DNA of 44,342 nt from Pantoea stewartii subsp. stewartii. Lineage in GTDB: Bacteria; Pseudomonadota; Gammaproteobacteria; Enterobacterales; Enterobacteriaceae. The DNA lies in the NCBI RefSeq assembly GCF_008801695.1, contig NZ_VZPF01000041.1, forward strand, positions 1-44,342, in the 5' to 3' direction. The notes beneath the pieces were generated by a model. The model was not told where the DNA came from, searched no databases, and was given only the letters and a program-made list of their open reading frames with translations. Position numbers and translations under genes: made by a program. Numbering within the stretch: position 1 is the stretch's first letter; each line of letters opens with the position of its first letter. Below, piece after piece: positions 23,033 to 31,950 of the stretch.

Positions 23033-24922
23033 TCAGGCGCTTTTGCGCAACAGACCTTGTTTTTTCAGGTAAATAAGTAAAATCGAAATTGCCGCAGGCG
23101 TAATGCCTGAAATGCGTGACGCCTGACCAATTGACGTGGGTTTATGATCGTTCAGCTTGGCGATAACTTCATTGGACAGACTGCTGACCTGACGATAATC
23201 CAGCGTCGCAGGCAGTAATGTATTTTCGTTACGCAGCTGACGTTCAATCTCTTCCTGCTGGCGCGCAATATAACCTTCGTATTTCACCTGGATTTCGACC
23301 TGCTCAGCAGCCTGCTCATCGGTTAACGCCGGGCCAAATGCTTCCAGCGTCATCAGTTTCAGGTAGGTCATTTCAGGACGACGGAGCAAATCTTCACCGC
23401 TGGCTTCTTTCGTCAACGGTGCGCTGGTTACGGTATTCACGTCGGCGATGTTTGCGGATTTAGGATGGACCCAAATATCACGCAGTCGCTGACGCTCCTG
23501 CTCGATCGCTTCCAGCTTCTGGTTAAAGCGCGCCCAGCGCGCATCGTCCACCAGACCGAGTTCGCGACCCGTTTCCGTCAGACGCAAATCGGCGTTGTCT
23601 TCACGCAGCATCAAACGGTATTCAGCACGCGAGGTAAACATGCGATACGGTTCTTTGGTGCCGAGCGTACAAAGATCGTCCACCAGCACGCCCAGATAGG
23701 CCTGGTCACGACGTGGCGCCCAGCTGTCCTTATCAGCAGACTGTCTTGCCGCATTCAGGCCTGCCAGCAAGCCCTGGGCCGCCGCTTCTTCGTAACCGGT
23801 GGTGCCGTTGATCTGGCCAGCAAAGAACAGACCGGCAATAAATTTGCTTTCCAGCGTGGGTTTCAGATCACGTGGGTCAAAAAAATCATACTCAATGGCA
23901 TAGCCCGGGCGCACGATTTTTGCATTTTCCATACCCTGCATAGAACGTACGATCTGCATCTGCACATCGAATGGCAGGCTGGTGGAGATACCGTTCGGGT
24001 AGATCTCGTTACTGGTCAGCCCTTCAGGCTCAAGGAAAATCTGATGCGAATTGCGATCGGCAAAGCGCATGACTTTGTCTTCAATCGAAGGGCAATAGCG
24101 TGGGCCGATCCCTTCGATGATCCCGGCATACATCGGGCTACGATCGAGGTTATTGCGGATCACATCATGCGTTTTTTCATTGGTATAGGTGATCCAGCAC
24201 GGAACCTGCTGAGGATGCTGTGACGCGCTTCCCATGAACGAAAACACAGGCATGGGGTTGTCACCATGCTGCAGCGATAACACGCTGAAGTCGATGCTAC
24301 GTGCGTCAATACGCGGCGGTGTGCCGGTTTTCAGACGATTAACACGTAAGGGTAACGCCCGCAGACGTTTCGCCAGCGGGATAGAAGGGGGATCACCCGC
24401 GCGTCCACCGCTGTAGTTATCCAGCCCGATATGAATTTTCCCGTCAAGGAACGTGCCCACGGTTAACACAACGGTTTTGGCACGGAACTTCAGGCCCATT
24501 TGCGTCACAGCACCGACGACACGATCGTTTTCAACGATGAGATCATCGACGGCCTGCTGGAAGATCATCAGGTTGGGCTGATTCTCCAGTGCTGTACGCA
24601 CAGCCTGACGGTAAAGCACGCGGTCGGCCTGCGCACGCGTTGCCCGAACAGCAGGGCCTTTACTGGCGTTTAGTATCCTAAACTGAATGCCGGCCTGGTC
24701 GATCGCGCTGGCCATCAAACCGCCTAAGGCATCCACTTCCTTTACCAAATGTCCTTTGCCGATACCACCGATCGCCGGATTGCAGGACATTTGTCCCAGC
24801 GTATCAATGTTATGGGTCAGTAACAGGGTTTGCTGACCCATTCGGGCTGCTGACATGGCAGCTTCCGTGCCCGCATGACCACCACCAATAACGATGACGT
24901 CAAAAGGATCTTGATAAAACAT
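23033..24922 (-). CDS. mnmG: tRNA uridine-5-carboxymethylaminomethyl modification enzyme MnmG
   Basis: FAD enzyme that with MnmE adds the carboxymethylaminomethyl group to wobble U34 of several tRNAs. The 629 residues equal E. coli. FAD-binding motif [19 protein letters not shown] (about 11-29), the family signatures [17 protein letters not shown] and [21 protein letters not shown], and the C-terminal MnmE-binding helical domain are intact. It flanks oriC on the left, as in most gammaproteobacteria, and transcribes away from it. Confidence 0.98.
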   Translation of the reverse strand: MFYQDPFDVIVIGGGHAGTEAAMSAARMGQQTLLLTHNIDTLGQMSCNPAIGGIGKGHLVKEVDALGGLMASAIDQAGIQFRILNASKGPAVRATRAQADRVLYRQAVRTALENQPNLMIFQQAVDDLIVENDRVVGAVTQMGLKFRAKTVVLTVGTFLDGKIHIGLDNYSGGRAGDPPSIPLAKRLRALPLRVNRLKTGTPPRIDARSIDFSVLSLQHGDNPMPVFSFMGSASQHPQQVPCWITYTNEKTHDVIRNNLDRSPMYAGIIEGIGPRYCPSIEDKVMRFADRNSHQIFLEPEGLTSNEIYPNGISTSLPFDVQMQIVRSMQGMENAKIVRPGYAIEYDFFDPRDLKPTLESKFIAGLFFAGQINGTTGYEEAAAQGLLAGLNAARQSADKDSWAPRRDQAYLGVLVDDLCTLGTKEPYRMFTSRAEYRLMLREDNADLRLTETGRELGLVDDARWARFNQKLEAIEQERQRLRDIWVHPKSANIADVNTVTSAPLTKEASGEDLLRRPEMTYLKLMTLEAFGPALTDEQAAEQVEIQVKYEGYIARQQEEIERQLRNENTLLPATLDYRQVSSLSNEVIAKLNDHKPTSIGQASRISGITPAAISILLIYLKKQGLLRKSA

Positions 24923-25032
24923 GAAGTGGTACCTCGTTGATGAATAGTCAGAGATCGTTCTCTCTGGGCGGTGGATTCTACTGAAATTATGGCTGAGGCG
25001 AAAGCAGCGGGATCGTCAGGTTTAAAAGATAA

Positions 25033-25075
25033 GATCTTTATTCTTTATTGATCTCTCTGTTAGATCTCTTATTAG
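25033..25075 (+). repeat. AT-rich 13-mers of the oriC unwinding element
   Basis: GATCTTTATTCTT (25033-25045), GATCTCTCTGTTA (25050-25062) and GATCTCTTATTAG (25063-25075) correspond to the L, M and R 13-mers; the R copy is identical to E. coli. Each starts with GATC. The M and R repeats directly adjoin, slightly tighter than in E. coli. Confidence 0.85.
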
Positions 25076-25088
25076 GATCGCCATGCCT

Positions 25089-25097
25089 TGTGGATAT
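25089..25097 (-). other. DnaA box R1 (one mismatch)
   Basis: TGTGGATAT, complement ATATCCACA, at the R1 position next to the unwinding element. E. coli R1 is the perfect TTATCCACA, so the first base differs here. Confidence 0.8.
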
Positions 25098-25194
25098 CTG
25101 CGGAAACCTCAAAGGAAACAAGTCGGTAGCGAGGATCGTTACCTGTGAATGATCGGTGATCCCGATCCGTATAAGCTGGGATCAAAACAGGTCC

Positions 25195-25203
25195 TTATCC
25201 ACA
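25195..25203 (+). other. DnaA box R2 (perfect consensus)
   Basis: TTATCCACA at the place of E. coli R2, which is TTATACACA there. Confidence 0.88.
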
Positions 25204-25229
25204 GATCAGAAAGTAAACTACGGTTGTTC

Positions 25230-25238
25230 TTTGGATAA
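25230..25238 (-). other. DnaA box R3 (weak type)
   Basis: TTTGGATAA, complement TTATCCAAA, as in E. coli R3, within the conserved TTCTTTGGATAACTACC block. Confidence 0.8.
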
Positions 25239-25268
25239 CTACCGGTTATACGCAGAAAAGCAGGGTAG

Positions 25269-25277
25269 TTATCCACA
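25269..25277 (+). other. DnaA box R4 (perfect consensus)
   Basis: TTATCCACA, the strong box at the mioC side of oriC, followed by an A-run. Confidence 0.9.
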
Positions 25278-25352
25278 AAAAAAACAGCAGGATCCGACGA
25301 AAAACAATATTATCTGCTGGGGATCGTCATTATTTCACGATCCCACACCCGC

Positions 25353-25793
25353 TCAGATCGCGGATTTCCAGGTCATCACCCATTCTTCAGCCGGATCTTC
25401 AGGGATCTCATGTTCGAGAATGTCGATTTCCAGTCGTTCACCGATACGCTGCGCGCCGCAGGCAATCAGCAGAGCATCAATATTGCGGATGGCGCCACAA
25501 AACAGATCGTACTCATGATTGCCAATGCCGACAGCCCCAAAACGGACGGCAGACAGATCGGGACGGCTTTCATTAATAGCATCATAAAAAGGTTGCAGAT
25601 TGTCAGGTAACTCACCGGCGCCGTGGGTTGAACTTACCACCAGCCAGATGCCTTCCTGCGGCACCTCTCCCAGCTCAGGGCCATGCAGCATCTGCGTAGA
25701 GAAGCCCGCTTCCTGCAGTTTTTCTTCGAGATGTTCGGCAACATATTCGGCGCTGCCTAAGGTGCTGCCACTGATTAACGTAATGTCGGCCAT
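25353..25793 (-). CDS. mioC: flavodoxin-like protein MioC
   Basis: Short-chain flavodoxin (FMN) reported to take part in biotin synthase electron transfer; its transcription runs into oriC and affects initiation in E. coli. The 146 residues (E. coli 147) show the flavodoxin start DITLISGSTLGSAEYVAEHL (phosphate loop SGSTLGSA) and FMN-contact segments VVSSTHGAGELPDN and RFGAVGIGNHEYDLFCGA. A DnaA-box-like TGTGGAAAA lies upstream at 25850, in the probable promoter. Confidence 0.96.
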   Translation of the reverse strand: MADITLISGSTLGSAEYVAEHLEEKLQEAGFSTQMLHGPELGEVPQEGIWLVVSSTHGAGELPDNLQPFYDAINESRPDLSAVRFGAVGIGNHEYDLFCGAIRNIDALLIACGAQRIGERLEIDILEHEIPEDPAEEWVMTWKSAI

Positions 25794-25849
25794 CGTGCTC
25801 TCCTGAGGTGAAGCCGGTATTGTACGCTGTGATCAAGCAGTGATCCACC

Positions 25850-25858
25850 TGTGGAAAA
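25850..25858 (-). promoter_or_regulatory. DnaA-box-like site upstream of mioC
   Basis: TGTGGAAAA (complement TTTTCCACA) lies 57 bases before mioC. E. coli mioC is repressed by DnaA at its promoter, so the same control is likely. Confidence 0.5.
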
Positions 25859-25947
25859 CAAGGTTATTAGTTTAGATAAACCCGATACAGCCGTTGTCAG
25901 ACGGCTGATCGTCAAAGGATAAGATTGTGCACAAGCCGGTGGAAAGA

Positions 25948-26415
25948 TCAGGGCTTGATGGTTCGCATAATTGGATTTTGCAGTGAGATCAGTGTCTCAG
26001 TGGACTGGATTTCGTCGATGGTCTGGATCTTATTGATTAACACCTGCTGCAGGGCATCGATAGAACGACACATGACTTTAATGAAAATACTGTAGTGCCC
26101 GGTGGTGTACCAGGCTTCCACGACCTCATCCAGGGCTTCAAGCTTGCTGAGGGCTGCCGGGTAATCACGGGCGCTTTTCAGGATAATGCCGATAAAACAG
26201 CAGACATCAAAACCCAGCTGACGCGGGTCAATCTCGACCCGCGTGCCCAGAATGATGCCCGCCTGTTTCATCTTTTCGACGCGTACATGAATCGTTCCCG
26301 GACTGACATTGAACTGTTTGGCCAGCTCGGCGTAGGCGGTTCGCGCATTTTCCAGCAGGGCATTCAGAATGCCCCGGTCCAGATTATCCAGCTGCAGATG
26401 GTCAGGCATTGTCAT
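25948..26415 (-). CDS. asnC: Lrp/AsnC-family regulator AsnC
   Basis: Asparagine-responsive transcription factor. The 155 residues (E. coli 152) have an N-terminal winged helix-turn-helix (YAELAKQFNVSPGTIHVRVEKMKQAGI, about 26-52, seen in parts) and a C-terminal RAM ligand domain ending LQNPIMRTIKP. In E. coli it activates the divergent asnA; here no asnA is present and ovoA lies upstream on the same strand, so its local target is gone. It may act on asnA elsewhere or on itself and mioC. Confidence 0.95.
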   Translation of the reverse strand: MTMPDHLQLDNLDRGILNALLENARTAYAELAKQFNVSPGTIHVRVEKMKQAGIILGTRVEIDPRQLGFDVCCFIGIILKSARDYPAALSKLEALDEVVEAWYTTGHYSIFIKVMCRSIDALQQVLINKIQTIDEIQSTETLISLQNPIMRTIKP

Positions 26416-26483
26416 CCTCGTTATCGTTTTTCTTCAATGAACTGAGGAGAATGTGCAGCAAAATAACGGCCCTGGCAACCAAC

Positions 26484-26507
26484 GGACAGCGGCATGTGCC
26501 GCTGTCC
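26484..26507 (-). terminator. hairpin after ovoA
   Basis: GGACAGCGGCA and TGCCGCTGTCC form a perfect 11-bp stem with a 2-base apex, six bases after the ovoA stop. The U-run is poor, but the stem cleanly separates ovoA from asnC. Confidence 0.6.
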
Positions 26508-26512
26508 ACGGG

Positions 26513-28651
26513 TTAACGCTTACGCCAGAGCGTGACCTGGGCAAGCGTGTGCTGGAACTTACGGGCGGTTTCACGAATCACAAACGGCACGTCCTGTGGC
26601 GAACCGATTGGCTCAAAGTCTGCCGCCAGCAGGCGTTGTAGCGCCTGTAAGGTCGTCAGCGCTTCGCCATTTTCCCTTACCCCGCCCAACCAGTTTTCCT
26701 TCGGCGTAAACTCTTCAAGCCAGGTGTACGGCGATGACAGAACCAGAAGGCCACCCGAGCGGATCATGGGGGTGACATCATGAAGGAACCGGGCCGGCTG
26801 GCGCAGGCGATCAATCAGATTTGATGCCAGGACCAGATCGTAACGTGTAGGCTGGGGTTTCATATTACAGGCATCACCCTGGATAAACTGAATACGCTTT
26901 GCCTGTTCGCTGGTAACAGAAAAGTCCTTAAGCCTTACCTGACGATACTCAACCAACTCGCCTTCTTCCGGCACGACATAACGGAAATCCTCACCCGTGG
27001 TCAGCTGTAACGCGACATCAATAAAGCGTGCCGAGTAATCCATGCCGGTCACATGCGCAAAGTGACGTGCCAGCTCAAAGCTCGCGCGGCCCGTCGCGCA
27101 GCCGATATCCAGTGCCTCTCCGTGGTGCTTACAGTGCGGCAGCGCCAGTTTGACCAGCGCTTCTGCATAGTTATCAACGCCGAAATACTGTGGGCCGTAC
27201 TGGAAATCGAGATATTGTGAAACCATGCTGTCGGTTTCATAAGGGTTCAGCGCCATGGTTTCCTGATGGGAAGAAACGACATAGCGGAAGCCGGCATGCT
27301 GGAAAAAGTGGCGACGGAAGGCATAACGTGACGATTTAATGGCTTCATTGCCAGTCGATATCCAACTGCCACCTTTAATAAGTGAATGCTTACCATCAAA
27401 GGTAGGTGTCGAGAAATCATCGTAAAGGGGGTGAACTTTGAAGCCTTCAAAGCCATTGGTTGGCGTAGTCGTCCACTGCCAGACGTTCCCCACGATGTCA
27501 AAGAACTCACCCTGTGGGAAGCGATCAACCGGACAGGATGAAGCCCAGTAGGCCAGGTTTATGTTGCCCGGCGCCTGATCCCAGTCTGGCTGGTCGCCTT
27601 CAACCTGTTCACGCAACTGGTACCATTCTGCTTCGCAAGGCAACTGCACAGATTTTCCGGTTTCCTCGGCTTTCCAGCGGCAAAACGCGGCCGCTTCCAA
27701 CTGATTCACCTCAGCAGGCCAGTCCCATGGCATTGCCACTTCTTCGCACATCAAACGCAGTTTTAGCTGATCGGGCATCGCGGCGTTGCCGACCCAGAAG
27801 GTCGGCATTGTCGCCCTGGCAAACTTACGCCAGCCCAGCCCTTCTTCATCCCACCAGCGATCGTTCTGGTAACCGCCCGCCTCGATAAAGGTATAAAACT
27901 CGGCATTACTGACCAGCATTTTACTGGCTTTAAACGGTTTCAGCTCGGTCTGCTGCGTGCCGTATTCGTTGTCCCAGCCGTAGGTGTCATCGGTTTTACC
28001 CAGCGTAATCAGTCCGCCTGGCTGAGAAACCAGGCTGTTTGTCGGGACGGACTGGCGATCGTGACGCGCTTCGCTGCAGACCGGCCATTGTGGTTGCGGT
28101 TTTACCCATTCAACCGGTAACTGACGAATCAGTACGCTGGATGTTTCAAGATGAATACGTTCATGCTCAATGCCCATCAAAATAACCCAGGCCGGACTGT
28201 CCCAGCTAACAGGCAATTCCAGCGGCATCGTTTCAATAAACTGCGTCACCAGTGCTTTCACACTGCCGCGATAATCGCGTACAGCTTCCACTGAAGGCCA
28301 GTCATAGTGACTGTCATTAAGATCATCCCAGCTCATTTCATCGACGCCTATTGCCAGCATCGCTTCGATGCGATCGTCAATACGTGAGTCGATGTAGCGG
28401 CCTGCCATGAGCTTGTTTATATAAAAGGTGGCGGTGTGGCCGAAATAGAAGATCAGCGGATGACGCAGCGGTATCGCTTTTGTAAACCAGGCGCGTTGAT
28501 CGTTGAGGCAGGTAAACAGATCCTCGTACAGCGCCCAGGTCTGGTTGAAATAAGCCAGGAGCTCGGCACGTTTTTGTTCGACGTTTTGGCCAGAGAGCAG
28601 CAATGTTCGGGTTGGGGCTGGCAAATCATGATGGTGTTGAACAGCGTTCAC
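26513..28651 (-). CDS. ovoA: 5-histidylcysteine sulfoxide synthase/methyltransferase OvoA (ovothiol biosynthesis)
   Basis: Non-heme iron enzyme that joins cysteine to the histidine ring with oxygen, giving 5-histidylcysteine sulfoxide, and later N-methylates the thiol to ovothiol A, an antioxidant. The 712 residues show three domains: DinB-like (about 25-175) with the iron motif H163-x3-H167-x-E169 (HERIHLE); an FGE-sulfatase-like domain (about 210-460; VGNVWQWT, SLIKGGSW, YAFRRHFF); and a SAM methyltransferase (about 480-712) with ALDIGCATGRASFELA. The best-studied bacterial OvoA is from Erwinia tasmaniensis. The PLP lyase OvoB needed between the two steps is not in this window. The gene occupies the place of asnA beside asnC and ends at a strong hairpin. 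Confidence 0.92.
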   Translation of the reverse strand: MNAVQHHHDLPAPTRTLLLSGQNVEQKRAELLAYFNQTWALYEDLFTCLNDQRAWFTKAIPLRHPLIFYFGHTATFYINKLMAGRYIDSRIDDRIEAMLAIGVDEMSWDDLNDSHYDWPSVEAVRDYRGSVKALVTQFIETMPLELPVSWDSPAWVILMGIEHERIHLETSSVLIRQLPVEWVKPQPQWPVCSEARHDRQSVPTNSLVSQPGGLITLGKTDDTYGWDNEYGTQQTELKPFKASKMLVSNAEFYTFIEAGGYQNDRWWDEEGLGWRKFARATMPTFWVGNAAMPDQLKLRLMCEEVAMPWDWPAEVNQLEAAAFCRWKAEETGKSVQLPCEAEWYQLREQVEGDQPDWDQAPGNINLAYWASSCPVDRFPQGEFFDIVGNVWQWTTTPTNGFEGFKVHPLYDDFSTPTFDGKHSLIKGGSWISTGNEAIKSSRYAFRRHFFQHAGFRYVVSSHQETMALNPYETDSMVSQYLDFQYGPQYFGVDNYAEALVKLALPHCKHHGEALDIGCATGRASFELARHFAHVTGMDYSARFIDVALQLTTGEDFRYVVPEEGELVEYRQVRLKDFSVTSEQAKRIQFIQGDACNMKPQPTRYDLVLASNLIDRLRQPARFLHDVTPMIRSGGLLVLSSPYTWLEEFTPKENWLGGVRENGEALTTLQALQRLLAADFEPIGSPQDVPFVIRETARKFQHTLAQVTLWRKR

Positions 28652-28725
28652 AGGGCACTCCAGATTGCTGAATAAGTAATTGCAGATATTTACTATAAAG
28701 CAAAATGGAATTTCTGCCGTAGGGC

Positions 28726-30186
28726 TTAACGGCGCCAGTGACGCAATAAACGGCTTTTTATGCCGGTATCAAAACGCCAGATATGGTCAAAGATACGCAT
28801 GATGCCGGGTTTTCCGTGCGCAGACATGGCCACAGCGTGAAAGCGTTGCTGCTGCTGTTGCTGGCGATGTTTAACGCTGCGCACAACCTCATCTGGCAGG
28901 CGTTGCGCGATAAAATCAGACACGATGACGGCATCCGCATCCTGCCATTGCGGCCCTTCCATGCGGGCAATGACGGCGGAAAGGCAGGCTGCCAGGTCGG
29001 TGCCACCGCGAAAACGCTGGCTGAGAAAACGAATGGCCTGCTCCAGTCCGTCATCGCCCGTTAATTCGTAACCAATTACGTCATGCGCGAATAACATGAT
29101 GTAACAGCGCCGCCGATCGGCCAGCGCAATCTTGAGAAGGGCCAGGCAAAAGGCTTTTGCACATCGCTCATTGAAACCGCCCATCGAGCCGGACGTATCG
29201 ACACAAACGATAAAGGGGCCACGTGGCTGTTCTTCATGCTGCTGGTGGCTGACCGGACGCTGAGTGATCTTTTCGTGCCAGGCGTCACCCTGAAGTTTGT
29301 AAGTAAGTAATCGCTTCTCTACCAGGCGTCGGTAAAACTCAAGTTCCAGTTCACTGACGCTTAATGCCGCAAGCTCGGGCGGTAATAAACGCAGCACATC
29401 ATCGCTCTGATGAATACCGCTGACTTCTTCCGGCACGGCATCCGGTTCGCGTACCAGATGATGGAATGTTTCCAGCGGGGCATCCTGTGAAGGCACCGAC
29501 TTTGCTTCCCGGCTGCGGCCCAGTTGCTGAGCCAGCTTCATTAATTCAGGCTGCTGCGCAAGAAAATCCCCGTATTGCAGCATCAACTGGTAATCGCCGT
29601 GCTGGAGCGGGGCCTTGCCCATATCCCACAAGCGTCCGGCTGCGGCCTCGTCATCATCCGCCAGTACCGGCGCCAGCTGCCCGCTCAGTGCCATACGTTG
29701 CTGCAATTCTGCCATCAGACGTTCACGCTGCTGCTCAAGGAGTTGTTCATTAAGCGTGAGCGTTTGCAGTGTGAGGCTGAGCCGCCAGCGTTGCAGGAAT
29801 AAGGTATGTTGTGCGGTGCTGAGATTACCGGGATCGTTATGCAGCAGCAGCCGTCGAGCTTTCTCTAAGAAAGGGGACGTCAGGCGTTCGAGGTGAGCAA
29901 GCGTTTCATCAAGCTGCTGGCTAAATTCACGATCGCTGAGTAACTGAATACGCTGAAACAGCTGAAATTCTTCCGCCAGCATGTCGGGAACGGGCGTGGC
30001 TTTGAGTTCGGCGTCAATCTCGGCTTTCCAGCGAGGGACGTCACGTAGCAGCGCCTTCTTCATACCGGGGAATTTTTCAAAGAAAAGCGCCAGCTGTGGA
30101 GACGCGAGTAAGGCCAGAATAAGCTCTTCAATCAGGTCCGTTTCGCCGATTGACAGCAATGTACTCAGCGTCTCCAGTGAGATCAT
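28726..30186 (-). CDS. viaA: VWA-domain protein ViaA, RavA partner
   Basis: Cytoplasmic partner that stimulates the RavA ATPase; in E. coli the pair interacts with respiratory complexes (fumarate reductase, Nuo) and affects aminoglycoside sensitivity. The 486 residues (E. coli 483) have a helical N-terminal half and a C-terminal von Willebrand A domain with MIDAS residues DTSGSMGG (about 329-336), the threonine in FRGGTDL and the aspartate in IVSDF. Its ATG overlaps the ravA stop by four bases (ATGA), implying coupled translation. Confidence 0.96.
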   Translation of the reverse strand: MISLETLSTLLSIGETDLIEELILALLASPQLALFFEKFPGMKKALLRDVPRWKAEIDAELKATPVPDMLAEEFQLFQRIQLLSDREFSQQLDETLAHLERLTSPFLEKARRLLLHNDPGNLSTAQHTLFLQRWRLSLTLQTLTLNEQLLEQQRERLMAELQQRMALSGQLAPVLADDDEAAAGRLWDMGKAPLQHGDYQLMLQYGDFLAQQPELMKLAQQLGRSREAKSVPSQDAPLETFHHLVREPDAVPEEVSGIHQSDDVLRLLPPELAALSVSELELEFYRRLVEKRLLTYKLQGDAWHEKITQRPVSHQQHEEQPRGPFIVCVDTSGSMGGFNERCAKAFCLALLKIALADRRRCYIMLFAHDVIGYELTGDDGLEQAIRFLSQRFRGGTDLAACLSAVIARMEGPQWQDADAVIVSDFIAQRLPDEVVRSVKHRQQQQQQRFHAVAMSAHGKPGIMRIFDHIWRFDTGIKSRLLRHWRR

Positions 30187-31679
30187 TTACGCGCCTGTTT
30201 GAGCTGTTCCGCCACATCCTGCAGGCTGGTTTCGACGCGTGCCAGACAGTCATCGCTGATAAACAGGCAACGTTGCTGCTGGCTGAAAAGGTGACGCTGT
30301 TGACGCAACTGGCCGTCAAGTTCATCCAGCGCGTCGCTGATTTCCTGCGGCAAGGCATCGGCGCTGCTGGCACCCGGCAATGTCAGCCTGGCGGTTTGCA
30401 AACTGACGTCGCGTATCGCCAGGCAGTGCTGCGCATCCACCAGCAAATCCAGCGTCTGCGCAAAACCGATGCCATTTAATTTACCGCGCACATCACCACC
30501 TTTTTGCAGCCAGTGATCCAGCGCTTCGCGCTCGATCACCAAATGCGTCACCTGCATGTCGTGCAGCACCAGGGGTTTCTGCAACATCAGGGTTAACTGT
30601 GCCTCGGTAAAGCTTTCGGGCAAATCGTAATGGGGTTTACGGCTAAACATACCGCTGTGTTTTTCCAGCGTGATTGCAGCAGCGACGCTTTGCTGCTGTT
30701 GCAACGCCAGCCGGCGCGCTTTGAGCTGCTGGAGTTTCAGCAGGATCGTTTGCTGTTGCCAGGCGTGCTGCGTCATCAACTGATCGATTTCACTGTCCAG
30801 AATTTTCATCGACGCGACGTCGTGCCACAGGCAGTCCTTAAGCAGGATCAGATCGAGGGGCGCTATCGCATTGCGGCCACTGTAAAAAGCGCTGGCCTGC
30901 AACAGGTGAATGGCTTTTTTCCAGCGGCGATCGGAAATGTAGGGTGCCTCTGGTAGCTTCTCCAGGTGCTGACGTAGCTGGTAAATCAGTTCAAAGACAT
31001 TATCCGGCAACGCAACCTGACTGATGCCTTGCTGCCATTGCACATATTCTTCGTCACTGATGCGCAGCGACTTGGCTACCGGATTGTCATTTTCATCCTG
31101 CTGGTGGGTCAGCATGCTGCGGAAGTTTTGTTTTTCATGCACGTTGTCCAGCCACAGGCGGATCAACATACGGTCATACAGGGCTTCCAGTCCGCTGTCG
31201 GCTTCCGGTAACTCATTCGAGGCGGTGACCAGCAGGCGCATCGGAATTTTTTCTTCGCTATCGCCATTACGAAAGCGGCGTTCGTTGATGGCGGTGAGCA
31301 GCGTATTCAGGATGGCCGGGCCGGCTTTCCAGATCTCATCCAGAAAAACGATTTCAGCGTCCGGTAAATAACCTTTGGTCAGCCTCTGATAGCGGCCTTC
31401 ATCTTTCAATGCCTGGATGGAAAGGGGACCAAAGACTTCTTCCGGTGTGGAGAAGCGGGTCATCAAATATTCAAAGGCACGGGCATGTTGAAAGGCGCAT
31501 TTCAGTCGGCGGGCAATCAGGCTTTTTGCAATACCTGGCGGGCCAAGTAAAAAAACGCTTTCGCCGCTAAGTGCGGCCAGCAAACAAAGGCGAATGGCAT
31601 GATGTCGCTCATACAAACCTTTTTCTAACGCATTGCTGAGACGAGAAATTCTTTCTGCCAAAAGATGGGGTTGAGCCAT
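30183..31679 (-). CDS. ravA: MoxR-type AAA+ ATPase RavA
   Basis: Hexameric AAA+ ATPase; in E. coli it also binds the lysine decarboxylase LdcI. Walker A GPPGIAKS (about 46-53), Walker [16 protein letters not shown] and sensor [15 protein letters not shown] are present, followed by the LARA and helical C-terminal regions. I take ATG 31679 ([10 protein letters not shown], 498 residues as in E. coli). A GTG at 31685 has better spacing to the AAGGA site (7 versus 13 bases) and would add two residues, so the start is not settled. Divergent from kup. Confidence 0.96.
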   Translation of the reverse strand: MAQPHLLAERISRLSNALEKGLYERHHAIRLCLLAALSGESVFLLGPPGIAKSLIARRLKCAFQHARAFEYLMTRFSTPEEVFGPLSIQALKDEGRYQRLTKGYLPDAEIVFLDEIWKAGPAILNTLLTAINERRFRNGDSEEKIPMRLLVTASNELPEADSGLEALYDRMLIRLWLDNVHEKQNFRSMLTHQQDENDNPVAKSLRISDEEYVQWQQGISQVALPDNVFELIYQLRQHLEKLPEAPYISDRRWKKAIHLLQASAFYSGRNAIAPLDLILLKDCLWHDVASMKILDSEIDQLMTQHAWQQQTILLKLQQLKARRLALQQQQSVAAAITLEKHSGMFSRKPHYDLPESFTEAQLTLMLQKPLVLHDMQVTHLVIEREALDHWLQKGGDVRGKLNGIGFAQTLDLLVDAQHCLAIRDVSLQTARLTLPGASSADALPQEISDALDELDGQLRQQRHLFSQQQRCLFISDDCLARVETSLQDVAEQLKQARK

Positions 31680-31834
31680 AATCACATCTATGTCCTTAAG
31701 ATCGTCGAGCCGCAGCGTTTTAGCGAACGCAATACTCTATAGGGTATGATGCGCGAAAGCGTTAATCGATGTCAGCTTTTTTGTTTCATAAGGTTCGATA
31801 GCGCGGCTTTTAATGTTAATAAGAACGCAAGAAA

Positions 31835-31867
31835 TCAGGGGATGACCGCCTGTAACCCTGACGGCGG
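31835..31867 (+). promoter_or_regulatory. mutually exclusive hairpins upstream of kup
   Basis: TCAGGG (31835-31840) can pair with CCCTGA (31856-31861), while CCGCC (31846-31850) can pair with GGCGG (31863-31867). The two stems interlock, so they either form a pseudoknot or compete. TATAAA follows at 31870, so this may instead be promoter DNA; the transcription start is unknown. The rest of the 270-base ravA-kup gap shows a TATAGGGTATGAT stretch near 31737 that could serve either divergent promoter. Confidence 0.35.
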
Positions 31868-31950
31868 AGTATAAATTTTCGTGAATACGTGCATACTGTG
31901 CGCTTTTTGATGGCTTGAGCGCCTCTCAGAATCTAACAAAAGATCATTTT

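Larger units (their letters stand above)
25011..25345. other. chromosomal replication origin oriC
   Basis: Lies between mnmG and mioC as in E. coli and matches the E. coli oriC layout: three AT-rich 13-mer-like repeats on the left, then DnaA boxes. There are 14 GATC Dam/SeqA sites between 25011 and 25342, about ten times the random rate. Blocks such as GTGAATGATCGGTGATC and TTCTTTGGATAACTACCGG are essentially those of E. coli. No clear IHF consensus (WATCAANNNNTTR) was found in the R1-R2 interval. Confidence 0.95.

Noticed and set aside
23465..24223. 252-residue plus-strand frame inside mnmG
   Set aside because: Antisense shadow of mnmG with no ribosome site or recognisable motif.
28758..29753. 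several 90-100 residue frames within viaA
   Set aside because: All are shadows of viaA; the VWA domain frame is unbroken.
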